64,000 nucleotides of DNA. Source: Pararhodobacter zhoushanensis. Its GTDB lineage: Bacteria > Pseudomonadota > Alphaproteobacteria > Rhodobacterales > Rhodobacteraceae. The notes below the pieces were generated by a model. The model saw only the letters and a list, made by a program, of their open reading frames with translations, was not told the origin of the DNA and did not search any database. The stretch is taken from NCBI RefSeq assembly GCF_025949695.1, contig NZ_JAPDFL010000001.1, positions 2,855,501-2,919,500 of the forward strand. Reading direction: 5' to 3'. Below, in pieces: positions 9,889 to 18,306 of this stretch (position 1 is its first letter; each line of letters opens with the position of its first letter). Made by a program: the position numbers and the translations under genes.

Positions 9889-11402
9889 GCACACCCCTCT
9901 TGTCCCTACAGGGCCTGACCAAGGTCTACCCCGGCGTCGTCGCCAACAGTGACGTCAGTTTTGATATTGGCGAGGGCGAGGTCCACGCCCTGTTGGGCGA
10001 GAATGGCGCGGGCAAATCCACGCTGGTCAAGGCGATCTACGGGTTGATCCGGCCCAATGAGGGACAGATGCTGTGGCGCGGCGAGGTCTATGCACCGACC
10101 GCCCCGGCGCAGGCGCGGGCCACCGGTGTGGCGATGGTGTTCCAGCATTTCAGCCTGTTCGACGCGATGGACGTGGCCGAGAATGTGGCGCTGGGCATGG
10201 ACAATCCGCCCCCCATCGGCGCGCTGTCGGCCAGGATCACCGAGGTGTCGAACAACTACGGCCTGCCGCTGGACCCGCACCGCATGGTGGGTGATCTGTC
10301 CGCCGGTGAGCGTCAGCGGGTCGAGATCATCCGCTGCCTGCTGCAAAACCCGCAACTGCTGATCATGGACGAGCCGACATCGGTGCTGACCCCGCAAGAG
10401 GTGGACATCCTGTTCCGCACCCTGCGGCAGCTCAGGTCCGAGGGGAAATCCATCCTTTATATTTCGCATAAACTCGAAGAGATCCGGGCGCTGTGCGAGA
10501 ATGCCACCGTGCTGCGGCTGGGCAAGGTGGTGGGCCGCGCCGATCCGCGCAAGGAAAGTGCCCGCTCGCTGGCCGAGCTGATGGTCGGGCAAGTGCTGCA
10601 CACGCCCTCACGCGAAGCGGGCACGCCGGGGAAGATGCTGCTCAAGGTGACGGATCTGTCGGTCGCATCGCCTTCGGCCTTTGGCACCTCGCTCAAAGGC
10701 GTCAACCTGTCGGTGCGCGCGGGTGAGGTGCTGGGGATCGGTGGCGTCGCGGGCAATGGACAGGATGAGCTTTTGGGCGCGCTGTCGGGCGAGATCCGCG
10801 CGGATAGCGCGGCGGTGCAGATGGACAGCACCCCCGTCGGGCACTTCGGGCCGACGGCCCGCCGCGCCATGGGGCTGCTGTGCGCGCCCGAAGAACGGCT
10901 GGGCCACGCCGCCGCGCCTGATATGAGCCTGACCGAGAACGCCCTGCTGACCGGGGCGTACCGTGAGAAACTGGTGAGCCGGGGCTTTGTCCGCTGGAGC
11001 AAGGCCAAGACCTTTGCCGAAACGGTGATCAAGCGTTTCGACGTGCGCACCCCCGGCCCGCATGTGGCCGCGCGCGCGCTGTCCGGCGGCAACCTGCAGA
11101 AATTCGTCATCGGCCGCGAGATCCTGCAGCGCCCCTCGGTGCTGGTGGTCAACCAGCCGACATGGGGCGTCGATGCCTCGGCCGCCGCGCAGATCCGGCA
11201 GGCCATTCTCGATCTGGCCCAAGCCGGGGCCGCCGTGGTGGTGATCAGTCAGGATCTGGATGAATTGCTTGAAGTCGCAGACAATTTCGCTGCCCTCAAT
11301 GGCGGACGGCTCAGCGCGCCAAAACCTGTGCAAGGCCTGACCATGGACCAGATCGGCCTGATGCTGGGCGGCGCCGAAGGAGAAACCCATGCTGCGGCTT
11401 GA
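9885..11402 (+). CDS. Nucleoside/purine ABC transporter ATP-binding protein (BMP-type importer)
   Basis: Double-ATPase subunit energising uptake of purine nucleosides or bases across the inner membrane. From TTG 9885 it has 505 residues, normal for the RbsA/YufO-type family. The first cassette has GENGAGKST, a signature region LSAGERQRVEI and MDEPTSVL; the second has a degenerate Walker A (GVAGNGQDELL) and LSGGNLQKFVIGRE followed by VNQPTWGVD, the weakened second site typical of this family. The TTG overlaps the xdhC stop as TTGA, and no ATG fits, so coupling to xdhC is likely. Position between xdhABC and two permeases supports a purine substrate. Confidence 0.9.
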   Translation: MSTPLLSLQGLTKVYPGVVANSDVSFDIGEGEVHALLGENGAGKSTLVKAIYGLIRPNEGQMLWRGEVYAPTAPAQARATGVAMVFQHFSLFDAMDVAENVALGMDNPPPIGALSARITEVSNNYGLPLDPHRMVGDLSAGERQRVEIIRCLLQNPQLLIMDEPTSVLTPQEVDILFRTLRQLRSEGKSILYISHKLEEIRALCENATVLRLGKVVGRADPRKESARSLAELMVGQVLHTPSREAGTPGKMLLKVTDLSVASPSAFGTSLKGVNLSVRAGEVLGIGGVAGNGQDELLGALSGEIRADSAAVQMDSTPVGHFGPTARRAMGLLCAPEERLGHAAAPDMSLTENALLTGAYREKLVSRGFVRWSKAKTFAETVIKRFDVRTPGPHVAARALSGGNLQKFVIGREILQRPSVLVVNQPTWGVDASAAAQIRQAILDLAQAGAAVVVISQDLDELLEVADNFAALNGGRLSAPKPVQGLTMDQIGLMLGGAEGETHAAA

Positions 11403-12486
11403 AAAACGTCCCTCACCGTCGAAACTGTGGAACTACGCCACGCCCGTGGTGGCCGTCCTGGCAACCATGATCGCGGGCGGCATCCTGTTCATGGCGCTGG
11501 GCAAGAACCCGTTCGAGGCGATCAAGCTGATCTTCTGGGATCCGCTGTTCAGCGAACAATTCGCCAGCTATTCGCGCCCGCAACTCTTGATCAAGGCCGG
11601 GCCGCTGATCCTGATCGCCGTCGGCCTGTCGGTCGGTTTCCGCGCCGGGATCTGGAACATCGGGGCCGAGGGGCAATACATCATCGGCGCGCTCTGCGCC
11701 GCTGCCGTGGCGCTGGCCTTCTATCCGGCGGAAAGCTGGCTGGTGTTCCCGCTGATGATCATCGCGGGTGCCGCGGGCGGCTGGGCCTGGGCGATGGTCC
11801 CGGCGATCCTGAAGACGCGGTTCAACACCAACGAGATCCTCGTCTCACTGTTGATGGTCTATATCGCCGAAAAGCTTCTGGCGGCGGCCGCGACGGGCTT
11901 CATGCGCAACCCGCAAGGCGCGGGCTTTCCCGGGTCGCGCAACATCCACAACTATGCCTCGGCCTCGAACCAGGAGCTGATCGCCAATACCGGGATGCAC
12001 TGGGGCGTGGTCGCGGCGCTGATCGCGGTGATCTTTACCTATGTGCTGCTGCAACGGCATATTCTGGGCTTTCACGTGCAGCTTGCCGGTCAGGCCCCGC
12101 GCGCGGCGCGCTTTGCGGGTGTGGCACCGGCGCGGCTGGTGCTGATGTGTCTGGGGCTGTCAGGAGCCTTCGCCGGAATGGCGGGCATGTTCGAGGTCGC
12201 GGGCCCTGCCCGCCTGATCACCATCGATTTCAACGCAGGCTATGGCTTCACCGCGATCATCGTCGCGTTTCTGGGCCGGTTGCATCCGGTGGGCATCGTG
12301 CTGGCCGGGTTGCTTCTGGCACTGACGTATATTGGCGGGGAGCTGGCGCAGTTCATGCTGAACCTGCCTGCCGCGGCCATTCAGGTGTTTCAGGGCATGC
12401 TCTTGTTCTTCCTGCTCGCCCTTGACGTCTTGTCCAATTATCGCGTCCGGCTGAGCTTTCCCAGCCGCAGCTCGGAGGCCGTGTGA
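11389..12486 (+). CDS. Nucleoside ABC transporter permease 1
   Basis: Integral membrane subunit (365 residues, about eight to ten hydrophobic segments) of the BMP-type nucleoside importer, resembling YufP/NupB. It begins with MLRLEKRPSP, then a first membrane helix near residues 20-40, and holds the family segment GFRAGIWNIGAEGQY near residue 80. It overlaps the ATPase gene by 14 bases, and its TGA abuts the next permease ATG. This is BPD_transp_2 type, as for ribose and branched-chain amino acid importers. Confidence 0.9.
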   Translation: MLRLEKRPSPSKLWNYATPVVAVLATMIAGGILFMALGKNPFEAIKLIFWDPLFSEQFASYSRPQLLIKAGPLILIAVGLSVGFRAGIWNIGAEGQYIIGALCAAAVALAFYPAESWLVFPLMIIAGAAGGWAWAMVPAILKTRFNTNEILVSLLMVYIAEKLLAAAATGFMRNPQGAGFPGSRNIHNYASASNQELIANTGMHWGVVAALIAVIFTYVLLQRHILGFHVQLAGQAPRAARFAGVAPARLVLMCLGLSGAFAGMAGMFEVAGPARLITIDFNAGYGFTAIIVAFLGRLHPVGIVLAGLLLALTYIGGELAQFMLNLPAAAIQVFQGMLLFFLLALDVLSNYRVRLSFPSRSSEAV

Positions 12487-13418
12487 TGGATTTCGGATCA
12501 ATCAACCCTGTTATCCTAATCGCCTCGCTGATGGTGGCGGCGACCCCGATCCTGCTGGCCGCGATTGGCGAGTTGGTGGTGGAAAAGGCCGGTGTCCTGA
12601 ACCTTGGGGTTGAGGGCATGATGATCACCGGGGCCGTCGCTGGCTTTGCCATCGCCGTAACCACGCAGAACCCCTATCTGGGGATGCTCGGCGCGGTTGT
12701 TGCGGGAGCGCTGGTGTCGATGCTCTTTGCGGTGCTGACGCAGCTGCTGATGGCCAATCAGGTCGCCTCGGGCCTTGCGCTGACGCTGTTCGGGCTGGGG
12801 TTCTCGGCCCTGCTGGGACAAAGCTATGTCGGCATCGTGCCGCCCCGGACGCCCAAACTGGATTTCGGCCCGTTGACTGATCTGCCGGTGGTCGGTCCGA
12901 TCCTGTTCAACCATGACATCCTCGTCTACGTCTCGATCGCGCTGGTCGCGGCGGTCTGGTACTGGCTGAACTATTCGCGCGGCGGACGGGTGCTGCGCGC
13001 GGTGGGCGAGAACCACGATTCAGCCCATGCGCTTGGCTACAAGGTCACCCGCGTGCGCATTCTGGCCATCGCGTTCGGCGGGGCCTGCGCGGGCCTTGGC
13101 GGTGCGTATCTGAGCCTTGTGCGCGTGCCGCAATGGACCGAAGGCATGACAGCCGGTGCAGGCTGGATCGCCCTCGCTTTGGTCGTTTTTGCATCATGGA
13201 GGCCCTGGCGTGCCCTGGCAGGTGCTTATCTTTTCGGCGGAATCATGGTGTTGCAGTTGAATCTGCAGGCAGCGGGCTTCCGTATCCCGGTGGAATATCT
13301 TGCCATGTCGCCGTACATCATCACCATCCTTGTGCTTGTGATCATGTCGTCGAATCGGGCACGCCGCAGCATGGCCGCGCCGGGTTCGCTGGGTCGGTCT
13401 TTTCACGCCGCCGGATAA
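12486..13418 (+). CDS. Nucleoside ABC transporter permease 2
   Basis: Second membrane subunit of the same importer, 310 residues, resembling YufQ/NupC. The family stretch ELVVEKAGVLNLGVEGMM is near residues 28-45, and the cytoplasmic coupling region reads VGENHDSAHALGYKVTRVR. ATG 12486 shares its A with the TGA of the preceding permease; GTG 12483 directly before it is a possible alternative start. A binding-protein gene follows after 49 bases. Confidence 0.9.
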   Translation: MDFGSINPVILIASLMVAATPILLAAIGELVVEKAGVLNLGVEGMMITGAVAGFAIAVTTQNPYLGMLGAVVAGALVSMLFAVLTQLLMANQVASGLALTLFGLGFSALLGQSYVGIVPPRTPKLDFGPLTDLPVVGPILFNHDILVYVSIALVAAVWYWLNYSRGGRVLRAVGENHDSAHALGYKVTRVRILAIAFGGACAGLGGAYLSLVRVPQWTEGMTAGAGWIALALVVFASWRPWRALAGAYLFGGIMVLQLNLQAAGFRIPVEYLAMSPYIITILVLVIMSSNRARRSMAAPGSLGRSFHAAG

Positions 13419-13467
13419 ACCGGCGCTTTCATTCCGGGCCTTGGGCCCACCAACACGGAGGCTATTT

Positions 13468-14550
13468 ATGAAACGCAGAGAACTTCTTGCCACGTCGGCG
13501 GCCGCGCTCGGCCTGGCGGCGATCGGCACCGGCGCACGCGCGCAGAGCCCGCTGAAAGTCGGCTATATCTACATCGGCCCTCCGGGTGACTTTGGCTGGA
13601 CCTATGCCCATGATCAGGCCCGCCTGACGGCGCAAGAGCATTTCGGCGCGGCGGTCGAGACGTCCTATGTCGAGAACGTCCCCGAAGGCCCGGATGCCGA
13701 GCGTATCATGACGCAGATGGCGCTGTCGGGCGCCGACATGATCGTTGCCACCTCGTTCGGCTACGGCCCCTCGATCAACGCCGTGGCGCAACGCTTCCCC
13801 AACATCGCCTTCGAGCATGCAACCGGTTACCTGCAGGAAGCGCCGAACGTGTCGCTGTATGGCGCACGCTTCTATGAGGGCCGCGCGGTCATCGGCACGA
13901 TTGCCGGCCGCATGACGACCAGCAACAAGATCGGCTATATCGCCTCGTTCCCGATCCCCGAGGTCATCCGCGGCATCAACGCGGCGTATATCCATGCCAA
14001 GAAGGTCAACCCCGATGTCGAATTCAGCGTCGTCTGGGTGTTCTCGTGGTTCGACCCGGCGCAAGAGGCCGCCGCGGCACAGGCGCTGATCGAACAGGGC
14101 TGCGACATCCTCATGCAGCACACCGACTCGACCGCGCCCTTGAGCGTGGCGCAAGAGCGCGGCGCGCTGGCCTTCGGTCAGGCGTCGGACATGACGCAAT
14201 TCGCCCCCGACGTGCACCTGACCGCGATCATCGACAACTGGGCCCCGTATTACATCGAGCGCATTCAGGCCAAGCTTGACGGCACCTGGGCCGCCGAGAA
14301 CGTCTGGCTGGGCATCGGGGCAGGCGAAGTCGCCTTTGCGCCCTTCAACGACCGGATCCCGGCCGAGGTACAAGACGAAGCCAATGCCATGATCGAAGCG
14401 ATCGGCAGCGGCGCGTATCACCCGTTCACCGGCCCGTTGAACAAACAGGACGGCTCGGCCTGGCTGGCCGAGGGCGAGATCGCCGATGACGGCACGCTGC
14501 TGGGCATGAGCTTTTACGTAGAAGGCATCACCGGCGAAATCCCGGGCTGA
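13468..14550 (+). CDS. BMP family ABC transporter substrate-binding protein
   Basis: Periplasmic receptor of the nucleoside importer. The 360 residues start with a 25-residue export signal, MKRRELLATSAAALGLAAIG, whose KRRELL resembles a twin-arginine motif; cleavage probably falls after ARA. There is no lipobox cysteine, so it is likely soluble. The mature part starts PLKVGYIYIGPPGDFGWT, typical of the Bmp/Med (PnrA-like) purine nucleoside binding family. ATG 13468 follows a GGAG about eight bases upstream. A strong terminator ends the xdh-transporter unit right after it. Confidence 0.92.
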   Translation: MKRRELLATSAAALGLAAIGTGARAQSPLKVGYIYIGPPGDFGWTYAHDQARLTAQEHFGAAVETSYVENVPEGPDAERIMTQMALSGADMIVATSFGYGPSINAVAQRFPNIAFEHATGYLQEAPNVSLYGARFYEGRAVIGTIAGRMTTSNKIGYIASFPIPEVIRGINAAYIHAKKVNPDVEFSVVWVFSWFDPAQEAAAAQALIEQGCDILMQHTDSTAPLSVAQERGALAFGQASDMTQFAPDVHLTAIIDNWAPYYIERIQAKLDGTWAAENVWLGIGAGEVAFAPFNDRIPAEVQDEANAMIEAIGSGAYHPFTGPLNKQDGSAWLAEGEIADDGTLLGMSFYVEGITGEIPG

Positions 14551-14570
14551 TCCCATCGCGACCACGTAAA

Positions 14571-14600
14571 AGAGAGGGGGCTTTCTGCCCCCCTCTTCGC
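14571..14600 (+). terminator. Terminator of the purine unit
   Basis: Inverted repeat AGAGGGGG (14573-14580), seven-base loop, CCCCCTCT (14589-14596), followed by a short T-containing tail, 20 bases after the binding-protein stop. The T tract is weak. Confidence 0.6.
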
Positions 14601-14614
14601 TTTCAGCGAATTCA

Positions 14615-14643
14615 CCCCCCGAGGATACTTTCAGACAGAAAAT
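14615..14643 (+). repeat. Dispersed intergenic repeat, copy 1
   Basis: CCCCCCGAGGATACTTT followed by a nearby ACAGA box; a close inverse match lies at 49368-49390. Each copy has a GC-rich palindrome containing GGGGC AGC GCCCC nearby (14713-14725 here). Both lie between gene ends, outside coding sequence. Confidence 0.5.
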
Positions 14644-14645
14644 GC

Positions 14646-14666
14646 GCGTTAACCCTTCGTTAACGC
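14646..14666. promoter_or_regulatory. Full-length CtrA box (TTAAC-N5-GTTAAC)
   Basis: GCGTTAAC and GTTAACGC form a perfect inverted repeat around CCTTC, giving TTAA-N7-TTAAC at 14649-14664. This is the binding consensus of the cell-cycle and motility regulator CtrA in alphaproteobacteria. It lies about 80 bases beyond the 3' end of the holin gene, between two convergent units, so its target is not obvious. Confidence 0.55.
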
Positions 14667-14743
14667 CCCTCTTTGCACCTTAAACATCCCGGGGCGGGCC
14701 GTGGCCCGGCGGGGGGCAGCGCCCCGAGCGCCTTACCCCGTCT

Positions 14744-15247
14744 CTAGTCGCCATCGCGCGCCGCCCGCCAATCTGCGAGCGCCGGATTTTCGGAAGCGGC
14801 GGTCGGCGTCTCTGTCGGTAATGGTCCGGCGACCGGCTCTGGTGCCACTGTTCGACCGCCGCGCATATAATGCGTCTCGCGCGCGCCGAAGTAAAAGGCC
14901 ACCACCGCGCCGAGCAGCCACCACAACGGTTCCGGCACCGCCTGTAGACCCTGCATCCGCACAGAAAACCCAGACGGATCAACCATCGCGTAGCCAAACA
15001 GTGCCGGGGTCGCCAGCGCCAGGATCGGGCGCGGCAGGCGGTTCAGCCCGTTGACCAACCCGTCGAACCATCCCCCCGGCGCGCGGCGAAACTCGCTGGC
15101 ATAGGACGCTTGCGCGGCAGCATAAGCGTTATGACCCAGCTCAAGCTGGCGTGTCGCGTTGGGGCGAAAAACCTCGGCCACCTCAACGCCGACACGCCCC
15201 AGTTCCGCCGCGCCACCGCGTGAAAACAGCGCGCGCACCAGTCCCAT
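14744..15247 (-). CDS. Holin of gene-transfer-agent type (3 TM)
   Basis: Small membrane protein of 167 residues matching the holin family named for gene transfer agents (GTA_holin_3TM in Pfam); in Rhodobacter capsulatus the holin/endolysin pair lyses producing cells and releases GTA particles. Hydrophobic segments are PILALATPALFGYAMV (about 88-105) and WWLLGAVVAFYFGA (about 124-138), with an amphipathic stretch before them. ATG 15247 has GGGGGTG closely upstream; ATG 15259, inside the endolysin gene, is an alternative. It directly follows the endolysin gene, so the two are coupled. Confidence 0.8.
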   Translation of the reverse strand: MGLVRALFSRGGAAELGRVGVEVAEVFRPNATRQLELGHNAYAAAQASYASEFRRAPGGWFDGLVNGLNRLPRPILALATPALFGYAMVDPSGFSVRMQGLQAVPEPLWWLLGAVVAFYFGARETHYMRGGRTVAPEPVAGPLPTETPTAASENPALADWRAARDGD

Positions 15248-15249
15248 GA

Positions 15250-15861
15250 TCACCCCCATGCTGCCACCCTCGCCTGATGTTGCGCCTCGCTCAGGCGGTA
15301 GCGCGGTGAGAGGAACGTTTCGGCCCGCAGGATCCAGCCGCCTTTGCCGCCGTCGCGCCGTCGCGCATAGCGGCGCGAGGCCGGGCGACGGTCGGCCAGC
15401 GCGTAGTAATAGTCGCGCCGGGCAATCCCGTAGGCATCGGCGATATGGTCGGGCGCGATCTGTGCCGCCGCCTCGGCCGCGCGGCGGGTCTGCGGCCCGA
15501 TGGCACCGTCCACCGCCACGTCATAGCCCATCGCCACCAGCAGCCGTTGCAAAATGCGCACCGCGTTGGACCCGGCATTGACATACATGTCGAAGACCGG
15601 AGGTTGCAGCACCTCGGGCAAGCCGGCAATGCCGGGGCGCTGGTAGTAGTGTTCAAGGAAGATCTCGACCGCCTGCCCACGGGTCAGCGCGCGGACATCG
15701 GTCTCGCTCACCTGCCCGTCGCCGGTCAGATCCAGCCCCATCCGCCGCATTGTGTGGATTGTGACACCGAAATTGGTCGCGCCGCCCGGATCGGACGGAT
15801 CATTCACAAAGCCACCCTCACGGGCGACGATCTCTTCGGCCAGCTCGCGCACATCGCGCAT
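15250..15861 (-). CDS. GTA-type endolysin (glycosyl hydrolase 108)
   Basis: Peptidoglycan hydrolase of 203 residues. The N-terminal GH108 domain holds the catalytic-glutamate motif EGGFVNDPSDPGGATNFG (about residues 15-33); the C-terminal region with DGAIGPQTRRA is a peptidoglycan-binding domain. Between them DLTGDGQVSETD looks like a calcium-binding EF-hand-type loop. There is no signal peptide, so export depends on the holin encoded next. Pair and order correspond to rcc00555/rcc00556, the lysis genes of the R. capsulatus gene transfer agent, which sit apart from the structural GTA cluster. Confidence 0.85.
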   Translation of the reverse strand: MRDVRELAEEIVAREGGFVNDPSDPGGATNFGVTIHTMRRMGLDLTGDGQVSETDVRALTRGQAVEIFLEHYYQRPGIAGLPEVLQPPVFDMYVNAGSNAVRILQRLLVAMGYDVAVDGAIGPQTRRAAEAAAQIAPDHIADAYGIARRDYYYALADRRPASRRYARRRDGGKGGWILRAETFLSPRYRLSEAQHQARVAAWG

Positions 15862-15914
15862 GGTGCCCTCCGTTCACTGGGAAACGGCGGCAGGATGCTC
15901 AGACGGGGTTCAGA

Positions 15915-16424
15915 TCAGGTGTTGGAAGCGGGCGTTGCGTAGTCGCCATGGTATTCGCACTCCGGGTTCTCGCCCGCCGCTGCCGCGTTCGGACTGCCCT
16001 CGGCCCCCATTGCAGCGGCAACTTCGCGTGGCATGTAGGTCTCGTCATGCTTGGCGAGGATCTCGCTGGCCTCGAACACATCGCCGACCAGACGCCCCGT
16101 CGCGACGGTGCCCTCGTTTTCGCCAAAGAGGTCGGGCAGGATGCCGCGATAGGTCACGGAGACGGTCGCGCAGAAATCGGTAACGGTAAAGCTGATCAGC
16201 TCACCCTGCCCGCGCTGGAGCGAGCCTTCGGCGACCATGCCACCCAGCCGGAACACCTCGCTTGGCGACGGCGGATCGGCGCGGACCTGACTGGGCGAGC
16301 GGAAATAGTTGATCCCGTCGCGCATCGCATAGCCGATCAACACCGTCGACAGCGCCAGTGCCACCACCGCGACGGTGATGATCTGCACGCGGCGTTGCTT
16401 TTTCAGGCTCTTCATGCCGGCCAT
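15915..16424 (-). CDS. ccmE: Cytochrome c maturation heme chaperone CcmE
   Basis: Periplasmic heme chaperone that holds heme covalently before passing it to the CcmF/H ligase for cytochrome c assembly. The 169 residues have an N-terminal anchor (VQIITVAVVALALSTVLIGYA cut here to about residues 13-33), an OB-fold domain, and AKHDETYMP near residue 128 with the heme-binding histidine. ATG 16424 has AGGAGG six bases upstream. Other ccm genes are not adjacent. Confidence 0.94.
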   Translation of the reverse strand: MAGMKSLKKQRRVQIITVAVVALALSTVLIGYAMRDGINYFRSPSQVRADPPSPSEVFRLGGMVAEGSLQRGQGELISFTVTDFCATVSVTYRGILPDLFGENEGTVATGRLVGDVFEASEILAKHDETYMPREVAAAMGAEGSPNAAAAGENPECEYHGDYATPASNT

Positions 16425-16494
16425 CGGGTCCTCCTGTGGTCCGTGCCAGACATAGGCAGTGCGGACCCGTCTGGCAATCGGCGCAATTGCCGCA

Positions 16495-17307
16495 TCACGC
16501 GGCGCGGAACGGAATGCGGCGGCGCAGGAACAGCGTGGCTTTGTGGCCCACGGCGACGGGTTCGCCGGTGGTGAGGAACGTGCTTTCGGTGCCCGGCCCG
16601 ATCAGCTCGGGGTGGCGCGCGAGGTAATCGGCGAGGCTGGCGGCGACCAGTTCGGGCTGCGAGTAGACCTGCACATCGGGGCCCAAAGCGGCGCGGAAGG
16701 CGTCTTCCATCAGCGGGTAATGCGTGCAGCCCAGCACGGCGGCCTCGGGCTTGGGCATGCGGCGGTGCAACGCCTCGACGTGGCTGTGCACCAGCGCTTC
16801 GGCAAGGATCATGTCGCCCTGCTCGATCGCATCGACCACGCCGCCGCAAGGCTGTGCCTCGACATCGACGCCGATCGCGCGGAAGGCCAGTTCGCGCTGG
16901 AAGGCGCGGCTGGCGACGGTCGCGGGGGTGGCGAACAGCGCCACATGCTGCACGGCGACTTCGCGCGGCGGCGAGTTGTCGCCCCACTGGCGCTCGGTCA
17001 GCGCCTCGATCAGCGGAACGAACACGCCCAGCACGCGCTTGCCCTCAGGGATCCAGCCGTCCTGCATGCGCCGCAGCGCCGCCGCCGAGGCGGTGTTGCA
17101 CGCAAGGATCACCAGATCGCAGCCCTCATCAAACAGGCGCTGCACGCCCTGCGTGGTCAGATTGTAGATGTCATCGGCATCGCGCACGCCGTAGGGCGTG
17201 TTGGCGTTGTCACCGAAATAAACAAAGGGCACGTCGGGCAGCTTGCGCACCAGTGCATCGAGAACGGTCAGACCACCGAGACCCGAATCGAAGACGCCAA
17301 CTGCCAT
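16495..17307 (-). CDS. murI: Glutamate racemase
   Basis: Cytoplasmic cofactor-independent racemase making D-glutamate for peptidoglycan. At 270 residues the length is normal. [14 protein letters not shown] opens the protein; the two catalytic cysteines are in [10 protein letters not shown] (about residue 70) and [12 protein letters not shown] (about residue 180). It lies between ccmE and an acyltransferase gene, all on the minus strand, with nine bases to the latter. Confidence 0.95.
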   Translation of the reverse strand: MAVGVFDSGLGGLTVLDALVRKLPDVPFVYFGDNANTPYGVRDADDIYNLTTQGVQRLFDEGCDLVILACNTASAAALRRMQDGWIPEGKRVLGVFVPLIEALTERQWGDNSPPREVAVQHVALFATPATVASRAFQRELAFRAIGVDVEAQPCGGVVDAIEQGDMILAEALVHSHVEALHRRMPKPEAAVLGCTHYPLMEDAFRAALGPDVQVYSQPELVAASLADYLARHPELIGPGTESTFLTTGEPVAVGHKATLFLRRRIPFRAA

Positions 17308-17316
17308 ACATTGCCT

Positions 17317-18243
17317 CTATCGCCGATATTGCTCCTCGAACTCATACCCCATGCGGGCAGGATCCAAGGCTTTCGGCGACAATTCATACGTCTTGCGCCG
17401 CAGGAAATCCATCACCTGTTTGGAGTCTCGCGCCTGTGTGACCAGTTCCTCTGACGGGATCGGCCGCCCTACGGCCAGCCGCACCGGACCGTCCGTCCGG
17501 GTGGCAAATTCGCGCACCAGCAGGCCCATGCGCAGGGTATAGCTGAGGTGGCTGGTCAGCTGGAACAGGCGCGAATTCTCCCCCTCGAACCAGATCGGCA
17601 CGACGGTTGCCCCGGATTTGGCGATCATCTTGGCGGTGAAGCCGCGCCAGACCGGGTCCATCGCGCTTTCAAACGGCTTGGCCCCCGTCGCCACGGTGCC
17701 GCCCGGAAAGATCCCCACCGCCCCGCCGCCCTGCAGATAGCGGATGGCCTCGGCGCGGCAGGCGATGTTGGCGGCCTGCGCCGCGCGGGTGCCCGAGAAG
17801 TCGATGGGCAGGATCACCCGGTTCACATCCTCGGCGCGCTGAAACACCTGATGCGCGATGATGCGGAAATCGCCGCCCCGCACGGCGGACAGGATATGGC
17901 CCATGACCAACCCGTCAAGGATGCCGAACGGGTGGTTGGCGACCAGCACCAGCGGGCCTTTGGACGGTATCTCGCCCAGCGAGCCCTTGATGACATCCAG
18001 CCGCAGCCCGAAACGCTCCATCATCACCCGCCAGAAATCCCGGCCCTGCGCGATGTCGTCCTGATACCCCGCCGCGCGGCGCATCAGCGCCAGCCGCCCG
18101 GTGGCGTTCTCGATCGAGCGGATCAGAAGTCGGCCCGGCTTGGTGCTGGCCGAATGGGCGTAGGTGATCTCGCGGGTGCCGTCACGCAGCGGCAGCGACG
18201 GGCGGCGCAAGGGTTCGGGAGCATCGAGAATCGCAAGGGACAT
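17317..18243 (-). CDS. PlsC-type lysophospholipid acyltransferase
   Basis: Membrane-associated acyltransferase of 308 residues that probably transfers a fatty acyl group to a lyso-lipid. The H-X4-D motif is present as ANHPFGILDG (about residues 108-117), and GIFPGGTVATG and a later PIWFEGENS segment form the other acceptor-binding blocks. The NHPFGILDG form is shared with OlsA-like and hemolysin-like acyltransferases, so it may make phosphatidic acid or ornithine lipid; the sequence does not decide. It is nine bases upstream of murI. Confidence 0.85.
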   Translation of the reverse strand: MSLAILDAPEPLRRPSLPLRDGTREITYAHSASTKPGRLLIRSIENATGRLALMRRAAGYQDDIAQGRDFWRVMMERFGLRLDVIKGSLGEIPSKGPLVLVANHPFGILDGLVMGHILSAVRGGDFRIIAHQVFQRAEDVNRVILPIDFSGTRAAQAANIACRAEAIRYLQGGGAVGIFPGGTVATGAKPFESAMDPVWRGFTAKMIAKSGATVVPIWFEGENSRLFQLTSHLSYTLRMGLLVREFATRTDGPVRLAVGRPIPSEELVTQARDSKQVMDFLRRKTYELSPKALDPARMGYEFEEQYRR

Positions 18244-18306
18244 GGGGACAAGCCTGTATCGGTTTGTCCCCCGTCCTAGCGTCTCAGCGTGACAGAACCG
18301 CGACGA

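Noticed and set aside
14744..15861. Prophage remnant
   Set aside because: Only holin and endolysin are present and both match the GTA type; flanks are ordinary housekeeping genes with no integrase or att-like repeats.
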